Assembly (NCBI GenBank): GCA_964428175.1
Contig: CAYRXM010000047.1
Location: 1-31,323, forward strand
From: CAYRXM01 sp964428175
GTDB lineage: Bacteria; Chloroflexota; Anaerolineae; JAFGEY01
DNA length: 31,323 bases
Direction: 5' to 3'
The notes under the pieces are model-generated. The model ran no database searches and had not been told where the DNA came from. It saw nothing but the letters and a program-made list of their open reading frames with translations. Shown here piece by piece: positions 8,215 to 16,942 of this stretch (positions within the stretch are counted from its first letter, which is position 1; each line of letters opens with the position of its first letter). A program made the translations under genes and the position numbers.

Positions 8215-8743
8215 GTGTGTCTCCAGAGTCACTGGCTTGGATCGGGAACTGCTTTACTCCCATGGTGATTCCCATCAGGTTGTGCGGCGACTCAACGCCC
8301 AAAAAGTAGTAGTTCCATTCCTGGCATTCTCCGGTGTGCTCCAATCCTGCTTCCTGCATAGCTTTCGTCAGCGCTTCGTATGCCTCTACGATGTACGCCA
8401 GACTTCCCCAGAGAAGCAAACTTGCACAGCGATAGGGCGGCAGCACTTTGACCTGCGCCGCGCCCGCGGGCTGCATCCCCGGCTTGACCGGAATCCCGAC
8501 CTCCATCAAGAACATATCCGGCTCGCTTGTGTTAACTTTGTAATAACGAGTGATGTCCGGCCCGGTCTCGCCAAGGTTGGCCTGCGCTTTGGCTGCATAG
8601 AGGCTTTCCAGCAGGGGATCGAGGTACTTGTCGAGTTCGGTGAACGGTATCGGCGGGCTGGTGACGTAAAAGAAGGTGATTTCTGGCAGCGTTTGCACGC
8701 GCATCGGGCTGATAATGAATTCCGGGTTGGCTTGTGGTTCCAT
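8204..8743 (-). CDS. GyrI-like (effector-binding domain) small-molecule-binding protein
   Basis: This 179-residue protein looks like a stand-alone GyrI-like/AraC effector-binding domain. Supporting features are the duplicated beta-alpha-beta-beta layout, an early VQTLPEITFFYV strand, the PVKPG turn, VKVLPPYRCASLLLWGS followed by a long helix, and the QEWNYYFLG strand near the end. It has no DNA-binding helix-turn-helix. Family members bind amphipathic small molecules; some inhibit gyrase and some hydrolyse cyclopropanoid genotoxins. The start at 8743 has an AAGAGGAAAAG ribosome site. It is the first gene of the cassette and overlaps the following C39-like gene by 11 bp, so the two are co-translated. 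The ligand is unknown. Confidence 0.78.
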   Translation of the reverse strand: MEPQANPEFIISPMRVQTLPEITFFYVTSPPIPFTELDKYLDPLLESLYAAKAQANLGETGPDITRYYKVNTSEPDMFLMEVGIPVKPGMQPAGAAQVKVLPPYRCASLLLWGSLAYIVEAYEALTKAMQEAGLEHTGECQEWNYYFLGVESPHNLMGITMGVKQFPIQASDSGDTHEE

Positions 8744-8927
8744 CTTTTCCTCTTGATCCCAGCATAATCCCTGTTCTTGTCATATACCGTCATGTTCTGG
8801 CAAGAAATCAGAAAATTTGTTCTGTGACTTGGAGCACCACTCTTTTCAATGCAGCCATTCGCCGGCTGCGCGACCACCGTCGATCACCAGGACATGCTCG
8901 ATGTGGCATCGTATCACCTGAAAGTGA

Positions 8928-9959
8928 TCACCCCAGATTGGCCAACGCTCGCTCCAAATGGTCTATGGCTTCGGCTTCCAGATCTCTGGCCGCTCGTACA
9001 TGTCGAGCCAGGGCGCGGCGCGTGCGCGCATCGGCAAGGGCCTGTATCGCCCCAGCGCTGGGATCGATCGGCCACGGCCACAGCAGGGTGACGCTATCTC
9101 CTATCTGGTCATAAAGCGTGGCCGCGGCCTCCAGGTGATCCGCTGCCACCTGCGGAGCGACACGCTTCATTCGCCGCAGAAAGCGCGCCGCCTCGTGGCG
9201 CTCCTCGATCATGACGTATTGATCGCCGTGGATCATGATGCGGGCGCCCATCATCCCATCATTATTGACCGGATAATCGGCATCCACTTCCAGGGCGTCA
9301 GCCCAGGCGTCGTAGGCCGCCAAACCGCTCAGGTGTTCAGGCAAATTGGGCCGGCGGGCGGTGTGCGCCAGGTCAAGCGCCCATCGTAGTGAGGCAGCAA
9401 GCACCTCATAAGCGGCAGGCCGGGCCAGCAACCGGTCGCCGACGAGGATCAGACTTTTCCGATCCTTGTTCATACTCATCGTCTCGAACCAGTCGCGCTG
9501 TTCATAATAGCGCTCCCGTTGATCCTGAAAGTAACTCCAGCCATAAAGTACTGCGCCATCTTCTGCGTACCCCGCAACCAATCCAGCCTCCGGTGGCCCG
9601 ATGATGCCAAAAGTGATGGCCGGGCGCCCCTGGGCCAGACTCGCCTTGATCGCCTGGATCATCGTCTCCTTTTCGGCTGGGACTTGGCGCCATGCATATC
9701 CCAACGCATCAAATACCCGTCGAAATGGCTCGTCGCCCAGGTGCGCAAGGTCGATGTTGCCACCGTCGTCGCGGTTCCAGAGGCGACGAAAGGCCGCGCC
9801 ACTGATGCCCATCAGGTAATCATAGTCCTGCGGATCGCCGACATACTTGAGATACGCGTCCAATGCGCCCAGAAAAGGGCACAGATGAATATCGAAACCG
9901 ATGCGCGGGACGCCAGCAAGTATCTGTCGTTCAGGGTAGGTCTTGGAAGAGGTTATCAT
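8928..9959 (-). CDS. BtrH/C39-like protein, second copy
   Basis: This 343-residue protein has a probable BtrH-type N-terminal domain. Features are Cys27 in HLCPFLGALDAYLKY, the LMGISGAAFRRLW segment (about 49-61) typical of this group, and RPAITFGIIG...GLVAGYAEDG near residues 112-135. The C-terminal half is helical. BtrH itself is an acyltransferase of butirosin biosynthesis, but most relatives are uncharacterised. The His expected before the VAGYAEDG strand is not apparent. It starts at 9959 with a GAGGGG site 12 nt upstream and lies 184 bp upstream of the GyrI-like gene in the same direction, so it may be a separate transcript or the head of the same locus. It shares the fold but little obvious sequence with the gene at 7171-8214. 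Confidence 0.72.
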   Translation of the reverse strand: MITSSKTYPERQILAGVPRIGFDIHLCPFLGALDAYLKYVGDPQDYDYLMGISGAAFRRLWNRDDGGNIDLAHLGDEPFRRVFDALGYAWRQVPAEKETMIQAIKASLAQGRPAITFGIIGPPEAGLVAGYAEDGAVLYGWSYFQDQRERYYEQRDWFETMSMNKDRKSLILVGDRLLARPAAYEVLAASLRWALDLAHTARRPNLPEHLSGLAAYDAWADALEVDADYPVNNDGMMGARIMIHGDQYVMIEERHEAARFLRRMKRVAPQVAADHLEAAATLYDQIGDSVTLLWPWPIDPSAGAIQALADARTRRALARHVRAARDLEAEAIDHLERALANLG

Positions 9960-10258
9960 CGGTCATCCCCTCGTTTTCTGTTCGGAACCAGTTTTCATTT
10001 CTGGCTTTTGCTCCTGGCCAGGATGTCGTCGACGCCAACCTAGAGTACCGACATTTGCAGTCACCTCGTAGCGCCGTGCGCTTTCAACTGTTGCCATCCA
10101 TGGTTCTATGACCATCTTGACCTTCTCATCTATTCTGCGAACCTTTGTTTGTTGTGGCTCCAGCATACCATAAAGGCTGCATTAGCCGCATCTGACAAAC
10201 GTATTAACGACGTATTATTCCGAGATTGGAGAAAAGCAGGTTGGCGGGTGAGAGAGGC
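9960..10258. other. 299-bp intergenic region with one doubtful small ORF
   Basis: This gap separates the end of the cyclase/LuxR gene from the start of the BtrH-like gene, both on the minus strand. A 67-codon minus-strand ORF (9963-10166) ends 3 bp before the BtrH-like start codon, with the GAGGGG site inside its last codons, so translational coupling is conceivable. It lacks a clear ribosome site of its own, its product is basic and low in complexity, and I do not consider it a confident gene. No obvious terminator hairpin or known RNA is seen. Confidence 0.3.
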
Positions 10259-13255
10259 TCAGCCAGGTGCCAACATGCCCAGCGCTCTGGCTCGAGCGAC
10301 AGCTTGCGTGCGATTGTTCACCGCGAGCTTGCCATAGATGTGAGAAGTATGCACACGCACCGTGTTTGGAGAGAGGTAGAGTTGCTGGGCGATCTCGCGG
10401 TTGGTCAGCCCTTCCGCAAGCAGGTACAAGATATCGAGTTCGCGCGCGCTCAACGGCTCGACGAGTGCGCTATCGAAGGCTATGCTCTCCGGCGTCGGGG
10501 TAGGGGCAGAATGGACAGAGGGACGTACCATTTCTTGCTGTGCATTGTGAGCAGCGCCAGAGATGCGTCTGTCGAGGCGCTGTAGTAGCTCGCGGTAATC
10601 GTCTCGGCGGGAGGCATCTCCCATCCGCGAGAAATAGGTCAGGTTGGATTCCAGGTAGTGTCGGGCCTCGTCGAACCTGCCCAATTCCTCAGCGATCTCG
10701 GCTGCCACCCGACGCGTCATCATCGCGCGCCATAGGTCGCCCATTCGGACATAGGTGTCCAGGCTTTGGCAAGCCATCCGATATGCCTCCTCCAGATGAC
10801 CTGTACGCCGCACGATGTGCGCCAGTCCGGTCAGACATAAAGCTTGCCCCCAGTCGTTGCCCGACGCTGTAAAGCCTTCCAGGCTGGACTGATAAGTACG
10901 CCATGCCAAATCAGGGTCTTGATTGCTCCCAAAGCCGGCCGCATCGGCCAGAGAGAGCTGTGCCAGCGCTGTGCCCCAGGCATCGCCCAGCCGCCGAAAG
11001 ATGCCGATACATTGCTGGCACAGATCCATCGACTGCTGAGCAGACAGCATGCTCGGGCCCAGACTGTCCAACAGCAGCGTGAAGGCTTTTTCCTGATTAT
11101 CGGGCAGCCCCTGGGCGATCTCGATGCTTTCCCGTAGGTAGGCATCTGTTCGTGCTGCACATTCCAACGTCTGGTCGAAAAGGCGCAGAGCCGCCAGCGT
11201 AAAAGCCAGAAGCCCGGCTAGGGTTGGACTGCTGCCGGAAACGTGATTTAGCTCCAGTTGTGGCGACTGCCGCAAGACATGCAGCATATCGAGCAGCAGG
11301 CAGACCACATCCTGAACGCCAGCAGGCCAGCCGCCCATCTCGTGGAACAGGACGATGGCCGGAAGCACCTGATGCAATCGCTCCAGGTCGTGCTGTTCGA
11401 CGAGCCACCGCCAGGCGTCGCGCAGATTCCCGGTTTCGCCCCGCAGCGCGGCCAACGCTGCCAACTGCTCGCTGCCCTTGAGCTTTTCGTTCATCAAGTC
11501 CAGCCACGCGGCATAGTAGCGGGCGTGCCGGGAGCGCGTCTCGGCCTGCACTGCCAGGTCAGCGGCCAGCTTTTCGGCAGCGTACTGCCTCAGGGCCGGA
11601 TGAATCTCAAAACGCCCCTCAGCGGTGCGGTGCAGAAGGGACTTGTCGATCAATATACTCAGTAGGGAAAGTGAAGCCCCAACGACTTGGGCAGCGGCCT
11701 CGCGGGTAAACCCGCCGCTAAAGACCGACAGCCGGGAAAAGGCAGCACGCTCCTCGTTTAAAAGTAGTCGCCAGGAATGGTCTGCAACGGTGCGCAAAGT
11801 GCGGTGACGCTCGGGGACCGTGCGCCAGGTCGCGATCAAGGCCAGCAGGTCACGTTCAAGGTCGGCGACAATTTCCTGGCAAGAGAGGACCCTGGTCCAG
11901 GCGGCGGCCATTTCCACGCCCAGCGGCATGCCGCCAAGCAGCCGGCAGATGCGACCGATGGCCGGCCAGACGGCGGCATCAGCGGCAAACGAGCCGGCGC
12001 GCTTGGCGCCCTCGACAAAGAGCTGCACTGCCGCATATTGAGGGATGTCCTCCCCGCCGTCGCCGTCCGGGAACGGCAGGCCAGCCACCTCCACCACCCA
12101 CTCGCCGGGCAGGTTCAGCCGCTCGCGGGAGGTAACGATCAACTTGACCCCCGGCGCGGTTGCCAGCAGGGCCGCAAGCAGGTCGATCAAGATTTCAGCG
12201 ACCAGGCGCTCGTCGAGCATTTGCTCGACGAGCATCTGCTCGACGTTATCCAGCACCAACAGGGCTTCCTTGCCGGCCAGATACTTGAGCAGTTGATCTT
12301 GTGCCGCTGCCGGGGAAAGGCCGAAACCGGGTTGGACATAAAAGTGCATGTGCAGCGCGTCAGCGATGGCGGCAACCATCCCTTCCGGCGTCGTGACCGT
12401 CGCCAGGCTCACGAAATAGATGCCGTGTACAAAAGCCGTCAGATTGCCTGAATCTGCACACCGCGCGGCGGCCTGGATGGCCAACCGGGTCTTGCCGCTG
12501 CCGCCCGGTCCCACCAACGAGATCAATCGACATTGCTTGTCGCGCAGCAGCGCCGCGATTTGGTCCAGTTCGGCCTCGCGGCCCACGAAAGGTGTTGTCG
12601 GTGAAGGGAGATTGTGAGGCAGGGGCCCGGCCGTTTTGAGCGGTGCAAAGTCCTCGGGCAATCCGGGGGCAACCATCTGATAGATGCGCTCCGGGTGGAT
12701 CAGGTCTTTCAAGGTATGTTCGCCCAGGTCGCGCAGGGAAACGCCCTCCGGGAGGTGATCGCGCACCAGGTCGGCGGTTGCCTGACTCAGCAGCACCTGC
12801 CCGCCGTGGCCGGCGCTGAGCAGCCGCCCGATGCGGTTGAGGTCGGGGCCGACGTAATCGTCGCCGCGCTCCTCGGTCACGCCGGTATGCAGGGCCATAC
12901 GCACCTTGATCGCCCCGATCTCACCCCACGGCTCTGTATGCAAAGCGCGCTGCACCGCCAATGCCGCCGTCAGTGCCGATACGGCGGTGGAGAAAGCAAT
13001 TTGGAAAGCGTCGCCGATCATCTTGTAGACGTACCCGCCGTGGGCGGCCATCGCCTCACGCACGATCGCCTCCTGGCGAGAAAAGGCGCGCCGCATCGCC
13101 TCGGGGGCGTGTTCCCATAACGATGTACTACCTTCAATGTCGGTAAAGAGAAAGGTGACCGTGCCGGTGGGAATGGCGGATGAAATGTGTCTGGCTGGAT
13201 TGCCGGAAGGTAATACCGTTATGTCAGATTGTTCATCACCTTGTTCTTTGCACAT
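10259..13255 (-). CDS. Class III nucleotide cyclase-like / NTPase / LuxR multidomain regulator
   Basis: This 998-residue protein has three parts. At about 30-200 is a class III adenylate/guanylate cyclase domain with the metal aspartates visible as Asp39 (LFTDIEGST) and Asp82 (KMIGDAFQ). At about 215-560 is an AAA/NB-ARC-type NTPase with a Walker A GPGGSGKT at 249-256 and a Walker-B-like LLVLDN. Long helical TPR-like repeats follow up to about 925, and a LuxR helix-turn-helix lies at about 934-998 (PLSARELDILYLLAEGLTNR and following). This is a known architecture in Chloroflexota and Actinobacteria. It probably couples ligand sensing through the repeats to DNA binding; whether cyclic nucleotide is made is not known. 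The start at 13255 is the first ATG after an in-frame stop 9 bp upstream; its ribosome site is weak. Confidence 0.9.
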   Translation of the reverse strand: MCKEQGDEQSDITVLPSGNPARHISSAIPTGTVTFLFTDIEGSTSLWEHAPEAMRRAFSRQEAIVREAMAAHGGYVYKMIGDAFQIAFSTAVSALTAALAVQRALHTEPWGEIGAIKVRMALHTGVTEERGDDYVGPDLNRIGRLLSAGHGGQVLLSQATADLVRDHLPEGVSLRDLGEHTLKDLIHPERIYQMVAPGLPEDFAPLKTAGPLPHNLPSPTTPFVGREAELDQIAALLRDKQCRLISLVGPGGSGKTRLAIQAAARCADSGNLTAFVHGIYFVSLATVTTPEGMVAAIADALHMHFYVQPGFGLSPAAAQDQLLKYLAGKEALLVLDNVEQMLVEQMLDERLVAEILIDLLAALLATAPGVKLIVTSRERLNLPGEWVVEVAGLPFPDGDGGEDIPQYAAVQLFVEGAKRAGSFAADAAVWPAIGRICRLLGGMPLGVEMAAAWTRVLSCQEIVADLERDLLALIATWRTVPERHRTLRTVADHSWRLLLNEERAAFSRLSVFSGGFTREAAAQVVGASLSLLSILIDKSLLHRTAEGRFEIHPALRQYAAEKLAADLAVQAETRSRHARYYAAWLDLMNEKLKGSEQLAALAALRGETGNLRDAWRWLVEQHDLERLHQVLPAIVLFHEMGGWPAGVQDVVCLLLDMLHVLRQSPQLELNHVSGSSPTLAGLLAFTLAALRLFDQTLECAARTDAYLRESIEIAQGLPDNQEKAFTLLLDSLGPSMLSAQQSMDLCQQCIGIFRRLGDAWGTALAQLSLADAAGFGSNQDPDLAWRTYQSSLEGFTASGNDWGQALCLTGLAHIVRRTGHLEEAYRMACQSLDTYVRMGDLWRAMMTRRVAAEIAEELGRFDEARHYLESNLTYFSRMGDASRRDDYRELLQRLDRRISGAAHNAQQEMVRPSVHSAPTPTPESIAFDSALVEPLSARELDILYLLAEGLTNREIAQQLYLSPNTVRVHTSHIYGKLAVNNRTQAVARARALGMLAPG

Positions 13256-13280
13256 CGGTTCTCAACCGGATCGCACCGGA

Positions 13281-13400
13281 TCAACGTTCCAGTCCATCGT
13301 CAATTGCTTTGCCGGGTGGGTTGTTTTCATCCACAGCAAAGCCCATCTCGCCGGGGCAGAACGAGGATGGGTCGGCCAACAGATCAATGGTTAATGCCAT
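13281..13400 (-). CDS. Possible 39-residue upstream ORF before the cyclase/LuxR regulator
   Basis: An ATG at 13400 opens a 39-codon frame ending at a TGA at 13281, 25 bp upstream of the regulator's start. The predicted peptide begins MALTIDLLADP and has a plausible soluble composition. Against it, no Shine-Dalgarno is visible, and the ATG overlaps a TATAAT box (13399-13404) that may instead be the regulator's -10 element. It could be a leader peptide or a chance frame. Confidence 0.22.
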   Translation of the reverse strand: MALTIDLLADPSSFCPGEMGFAVDENNPPGKAIDDGLER

Positions 13401-13421
13401 TATAGAGGCAGCGTGCTGAAC

Positions 13422-16094
13422 CTAGCTTGATTTCTCCTTAGGCTGCCCCTTGACGACCCGAAAGCCAACGTAGGCCGGTGCGCGCGCGCCGATCCGGGCA
13501 TCGGCGGGCGTATCGGCACTGCCGCCGAGGACAATGCCGCTGCCATCCTCTTTGAGCGCCCATTCGGCGACGTTGCCGCCCAGGTCGAACACAGCCTCGC
13601 CCTCCGGCGGTGCAAAGCTCCCCACCTCGGTGAGCAGCGCATCGACGCCGTGGGCGTCGCCGCCGCCGCCCGCAGCGATCTCAGCCCGCAGGCGCACCGC
13701 GTCGTCGGGGTTGATCGCATACCCCGCCCAATAGTCGAGCGTATTTTCGCGCTCCCCTTTGGCCTCGTAAATCGGCCCCATTTCTTTGTCGCCGCCCAGC
13801 CGGTAGACCTCGCTGGTCAGTGCGCTCAGCCATTCGCAGTAGGCCTGCGCCTGGGCCAGCGTAATCCCGCTGGCGGGATAGTTGTCGGTGCCCGGCGCGA
13901 CTGCATAATCCCCGTCGAACGCCGCGTACTGGGCGCGGGTGATCTCGAACCGCCCCAGTTCGATGCCTTTGAAAGAGATCGTTTCGGGAATCAATGTGCC
14001 CTGGTGCAGCAGTCCGTACCGCCCATCGACCCGGGCCGCCTTTCGGAGCTTGAGCGCCACGTCGAGCGGCGAGCCGGGCTTGATTGCTTCGTTTTTCGCC
14101 TCGAACGTCTGGAACAGGTAGCGGTCGAGCCAGGCCAGCTCTTCCTCGGCCTTGCGCCGCTGCGAGGTGAGCTTTTTGAGGCCGTGCTCCTCGCCGGGGA
14201 AAAGCACGAAACGGACGTCGGTTTGCTCCAACTGCTGCAACGCGCGAAAGTGCATCCAGCCCTGCTGGGTGGGCACAGAGCGGTCTTCGCTGCCGAAAAA
14301 GATGATCGTCGGCGTGCGCACGCGGTCGAGCCGGTAAAAAGGCGATTTGTCCATGTACAACTGCGGGTCCTGATAGGGCGGTTTGCCGAAATAATAGGTG
14401 TCGAATGCCGCACCAAATGCGCAGTTGCCCCAATCGCTGGCCCAGTCGACGTCGCCCGCGCCGGCCGAGGCGACCTTGTAGCGCAGGGTGTGCACGGTCA
14501 GGGCGATGGTCAGGATGCCGCCGTTCGACCAGCCCATCACACCGAGCTGCTCGGGATCGACCAGCCCGCGCTCGATCAAGGCATCGACGCCGCGCTCGAT
14601 GTCCGGCACCTCGAGGTCGCCATAGCTGCCGTTGCCGATCGACTCGACCCAGTCCAGGCCATAAAAGGCGCTGCCGTGATAATTGGGCCGCAGAATAAAC
14701 GCGCCGCGCTGGGCGATCAGGTTGAGCGGGCGGCCCCAGTCCTCGTTCCAGGTGTCGAGGTCGGCCCAGGCCGGCCCACCATGGATGGCGACCACCAGCG
14801 GGTACCGCTTGCCGGCCTGGTGGTCGTGCGGGTAATGGAGCAGCCCTTCCACCTCGTCGCCGCGCGCGCCGATCCAGCGCACGATCTCAGTCTTGGCTAG
14901 CGGTTTGCCTTCAAACGATTTGTTGAGGTGGGTCAGTTGGGCGGCCTCCCGGATCGCCGCACCGTCGAGCCGGGCGCGATACCACTGCGCCGGCGTGCTG
15001 GCGGTGGTGTGTAAATAAACCAGCATCTGGCTGTCGTGCGACAAAGCAAAGCCATAGAGCGTTTCAGCATGATCGCCACTGAGCCATTGGCGCGTCCAGC
15101 CATTTTCCTGGCGCGTGTATCGCGCCGCTTTGGAGCGCGCACCGTGGGCCAGTAGGCACAAGAATCCGTCACCGGTGGCAACCAGGCTTTGATCCAGCGG
15201 CAACAGCCCGTTGGGCCAGTCGAGGTCGATCGGAGTGATTGCGCCGCTTGCCAGGTCGTACTCGTACAGCAGGCGGATCGAGGCCATGGTGTATTGGGGG
15301 TGGCGGCTGTAGGCGCTGACTGCGTAAAAGCCGCTGCCGTCCCGCTTCCACTCGATATGGCGAACGTTGAACCCGGCCGCGGTGAAAATGGGCTGTCCCT
15401 GCCCGGTTTGCAAATCGTACAGACAGACGACGGGCTTGATCTTTTCATCGTACTGGTGGTGCAGGCTGCGCTCGTGCAGGGTGACGGCGTGCCGACCGTC
15501 CGGCGAGGCCCACAACGCTTCGATGCGATCGACGTTGTCGGTGAGGCGGGCGACCTTGTTCTCTTTCAGATCGACACGGAACAAACGCACCGGCGGGGCG
15601 TGAGCCTCGTCGTCGACGACCAGCGATTTGTCTTTCTTGTCCTTGCGCGTCTTTTCATAGAGCGCCGGCTCTTCCTGGGCGGCGAAAACGAGCGTCCCGG
15701 CGTCGATCCAGGCAAAGGCCGCGACGCCGCGCTCACCCTCGGTGAGCGGCCACGGTTCGCCGCCGTGGGCCGACAACACCCACAAGTGCGGCTTTTTTTC
15801 ATCGTCCGGCTTGGCCTTGGGCAGTGGTTTCCGCGAAATAAAAGCAATGTGCGCACCGTCGGGCGACCACTTGGGCGCATAGCTGCTCTCACTGCCCCGC
15901 GTCAGCTCGATCTCGCGCTCCCCGGCCAGGCTGGACAGGATCAGGTTGGAAACGCGCTCGTCTTTGTCCTTGTCAGCGACTGTCTTGACCCATGCCGCCC
16001 ACTGGCCGCAGGGCGAGAGGTCGAACTGGCTGGCACTCTCCTGATTGATCAGATCATCGACGGTCCATTGGGACGGAGTAATGGATTCTGGCAT
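13422..16094 (-). CDS. S9 prolyl-oligopeptidase-family peptidase fused to an FGE-sulfatase-type domain
   Basis: This protein of about 890 residues begins with a WD40-like beta-propeller (roughly 1-390) of the S9C acylaminoacyl-peptidase type, followed by an alpha/beta hydrolase. The catalytic triad is visible as Ser523 (GWSNGG), Asp604 (SEDRSVP) and His637 (EEHGLKK). From about residue 695 to the end is a formylglycine-generating-enzyme/sulfatase-modifying-type domain, recognised by ELGRFEITRAQYAAF, PASGITLAQAQAYCEWL, FDLGGNVAEWA and the final GFRVVKG. The tail lacks the catalytic cysteine pair of true FGE, so it probably serves as a binding module. There is no signal peptide, so it is cytoplasmic. 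The ATG at 16094 is preferred over 16100 because AGGAG lies 8 nt upstream of it. Fusion of these two domains is unusual. Confidence 0.88.
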   Translation of the reverse strand: MPESITPSQWTVDDLINQESASQFDLSPCGQWAAWVKTVADKDKDERVSNLILSSLAGEREIELTRGSESSYAPKWSPDGAHIAFISRKPLPKAKPDDEKKPHLWVLSAHGGEPWPLTEGERGVAAFAWIDAGTLVFAAQEEPALYEKTRKDKKDKSLVVDDEAHAPPVRLFRVDLKENKVARLTDNVDRIEALWASPDGRHAVTLHERSLHHQYDEKIKPVVCLYDLQTGQGQPIFTAAGFNVRHIEWKRDGSGFYAVSAYSRHPQYTMASIRLLYEYDLASGAITPIDLDWPNGLLPLDQSLVATGDGFLCLLAHGARSKAARYTRQENGWTRQWLSGDHAETLYGFALSHDSQMLVYLHTTASTPAQWYRARLDGAAIREAAQLTHLNKSFEGKPLAKTEIVRWIGARGDEVEGLLHYPHDHQAGKRYPLVVAIHGGPAWADLDTWNEDWGRPLNLIAQRGAFILRPNYHGSAFYGLDWVESIGNGSYGDLEVPDIERGVDALIERGLVDPEQLGVMGWSNGGILTIALTVHTLRYKVASAGAGDVDWASDWGNCAFGAAFDTYYFGKPPYQDPQLYMDKSPFYRLDRVRTPTIIFFGSEDRSVPTQQGWMHFRALQQLEQTDVRFVLFPGEEHGLKKLTSQRRKAEEELAWLDRYLFQTFEAKNEAIKPGSPLDVALKLRKAARVDGRYGLLHQGTLIPETISFKGIELGRFEITRAQYAAFDGDYAVAPGTDNYPASGITLAQAQAYCEWLSALTSEVYRLGGDKEMGPIYEAKGERENTLDYWAGYAINPDDAVRLRAEIAAGGGGDAHGVDALLTEVGSFAPPEGEAVFDLGGNVAEWALKEDGSGIVLGGSADTPADARIGARAPAYVGFRVVKGQPKEKSS

Positions 16095-16136
16095 GGTCAT
16101 AGCTCCTGGTAATGGCTCATATCAAGGTGGTACATT

Positions 16137-16165
16137 ATTGTACTATGACCGCCCGGCGAATGCAA
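16137..16165 (-). promoter_or_regulatory. Putative promoter of the S9 peptidase gene
   Basis: On the minus strand TTGCAT (16160-16165) and TACAAT (16137-16142) are separated by 17 bp, 42 bp before the start codon. The -35 box is weak (3/6). Confidence 0.4.
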
Positions 16166-16184
16166 AGACAAGCACGGAGAATAT

Positions 16185-16213
16185 TTGCCTGCTCTCCGTT
16201 CCGGGAGTACAAT
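16185..16213 (+). promoter_or_regulatory. Putative promoter of the uridine-kinase-like/dgoD genes
   Basis: TTGCCT (16185-16190) and TACAAT (16208-16213) are separated by 17 bp and lie 66 bp upstream of the ATG. They are divergent from the peptidase promoter. Confidence 0.5.
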
Positions 16214-16278
16214 TTGCCAACGCGCCGGGAAACAAGCCTGCCTGTCCGGCCAATCCATACACTCATCACGGAGCGACA

Positions 16279-16911
16279 ATGACACAACCCCCACCGATTT
16301 TGGTCGGCATCGCCGGAGGCACGGCGTCGGGCAAGAGCACACTGACCCGGACACTGGTCGACGCGCTGGCCGAGATGGCCCCGTCGCTGCGGGTCGAGGC
16401 GATGAGCACCGACCGCTATTTCCGGGTCGGCACACCCGAAATGCCCACCCTGGTCTCGCCATCGATGAACGTCGTCCTGCCCGATTTCAACCGCCCCGAC
16501 TCGCTCGACCTGCCCCGCTTTCTGGTCGATCTGGACGCACGGACACTGGCCGCCGACGCGCCGGACGTGCTGCTCATCGAGGGACTGATGGTGCTGCATT
16601 GGCCCGAAATCCGCGAGCGGCTGCACCTGCGCCTGTTCGTCGACCTGGACGACGACACGCGCGCGCTGCGCCGCCTGGTGCGCAATCTGGGTCACACCAA
16701 CGATCCACTCCCCGACCACAGCGCGCAGACGATCGCCAACTATTACCTGGAATCGGCCAAGGTCGGCCACGCACGCTACGTCGAACCATCGCGCGTCCAC
16801 GCCGATTTGATCGTGCGCGGCGACGCAGATTTTGCGCGCATCGCACCCATGATTGGCGCTGTGATTCGATCCAGGCGCGACACACCGCCCGATGGATCGA
16901 GCGGAGCGTAA
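16279..16911 (+). CDS. Uridine kinase-like P-loop kinase
   Basis: This 210-residue protein belongs to the uridine kinase/phosphoribulokinase family, which transfers phosphate from ATP to a sugar or nucleoside hydroxyl. The Walker A GGTASGKST is at 13-21, and STDRYF near 43-48 corresponds to the substrate-binding D-x-Y-Y segment. LLIEGLMVL is the Walker B-like strand, LRLFVDLDDDTRALRRLVRN is the lid arginine helix, and a final YVEPSRVHADLIV strand matches the family's usual end. Length fits uridine kinases (about 205-215 aa). The start at 16279 has GGAG upstream; the frame is open further upstream but lacks support. It precedes dgoD by 31 bp, so the substrate may be a sugar and not uridine. 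Confidence 0.82.
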   Translation: MTQPPPILVGIAGGTASGKSTLTRTLVDALAEMAPSLRVEAMSTDRYFRVGTPEMPTLVSPSMNVVLPDFNRPDSLDLPRFLVDLDARTLAADAPDVLLIEGLMVLHWPEIRERLHLRLFVDLDDDTRALRRLVRNLGHTNDPLPDHSAQTIANYYLESAKVGHARYVEPSRVHADLIVRGDADFARIAPMIGAVIRSRRDTPPDGSSGA

Positions 16912-16942
16912 CCGTTACTCGAACCCGTTGAAAGGACAGGCC

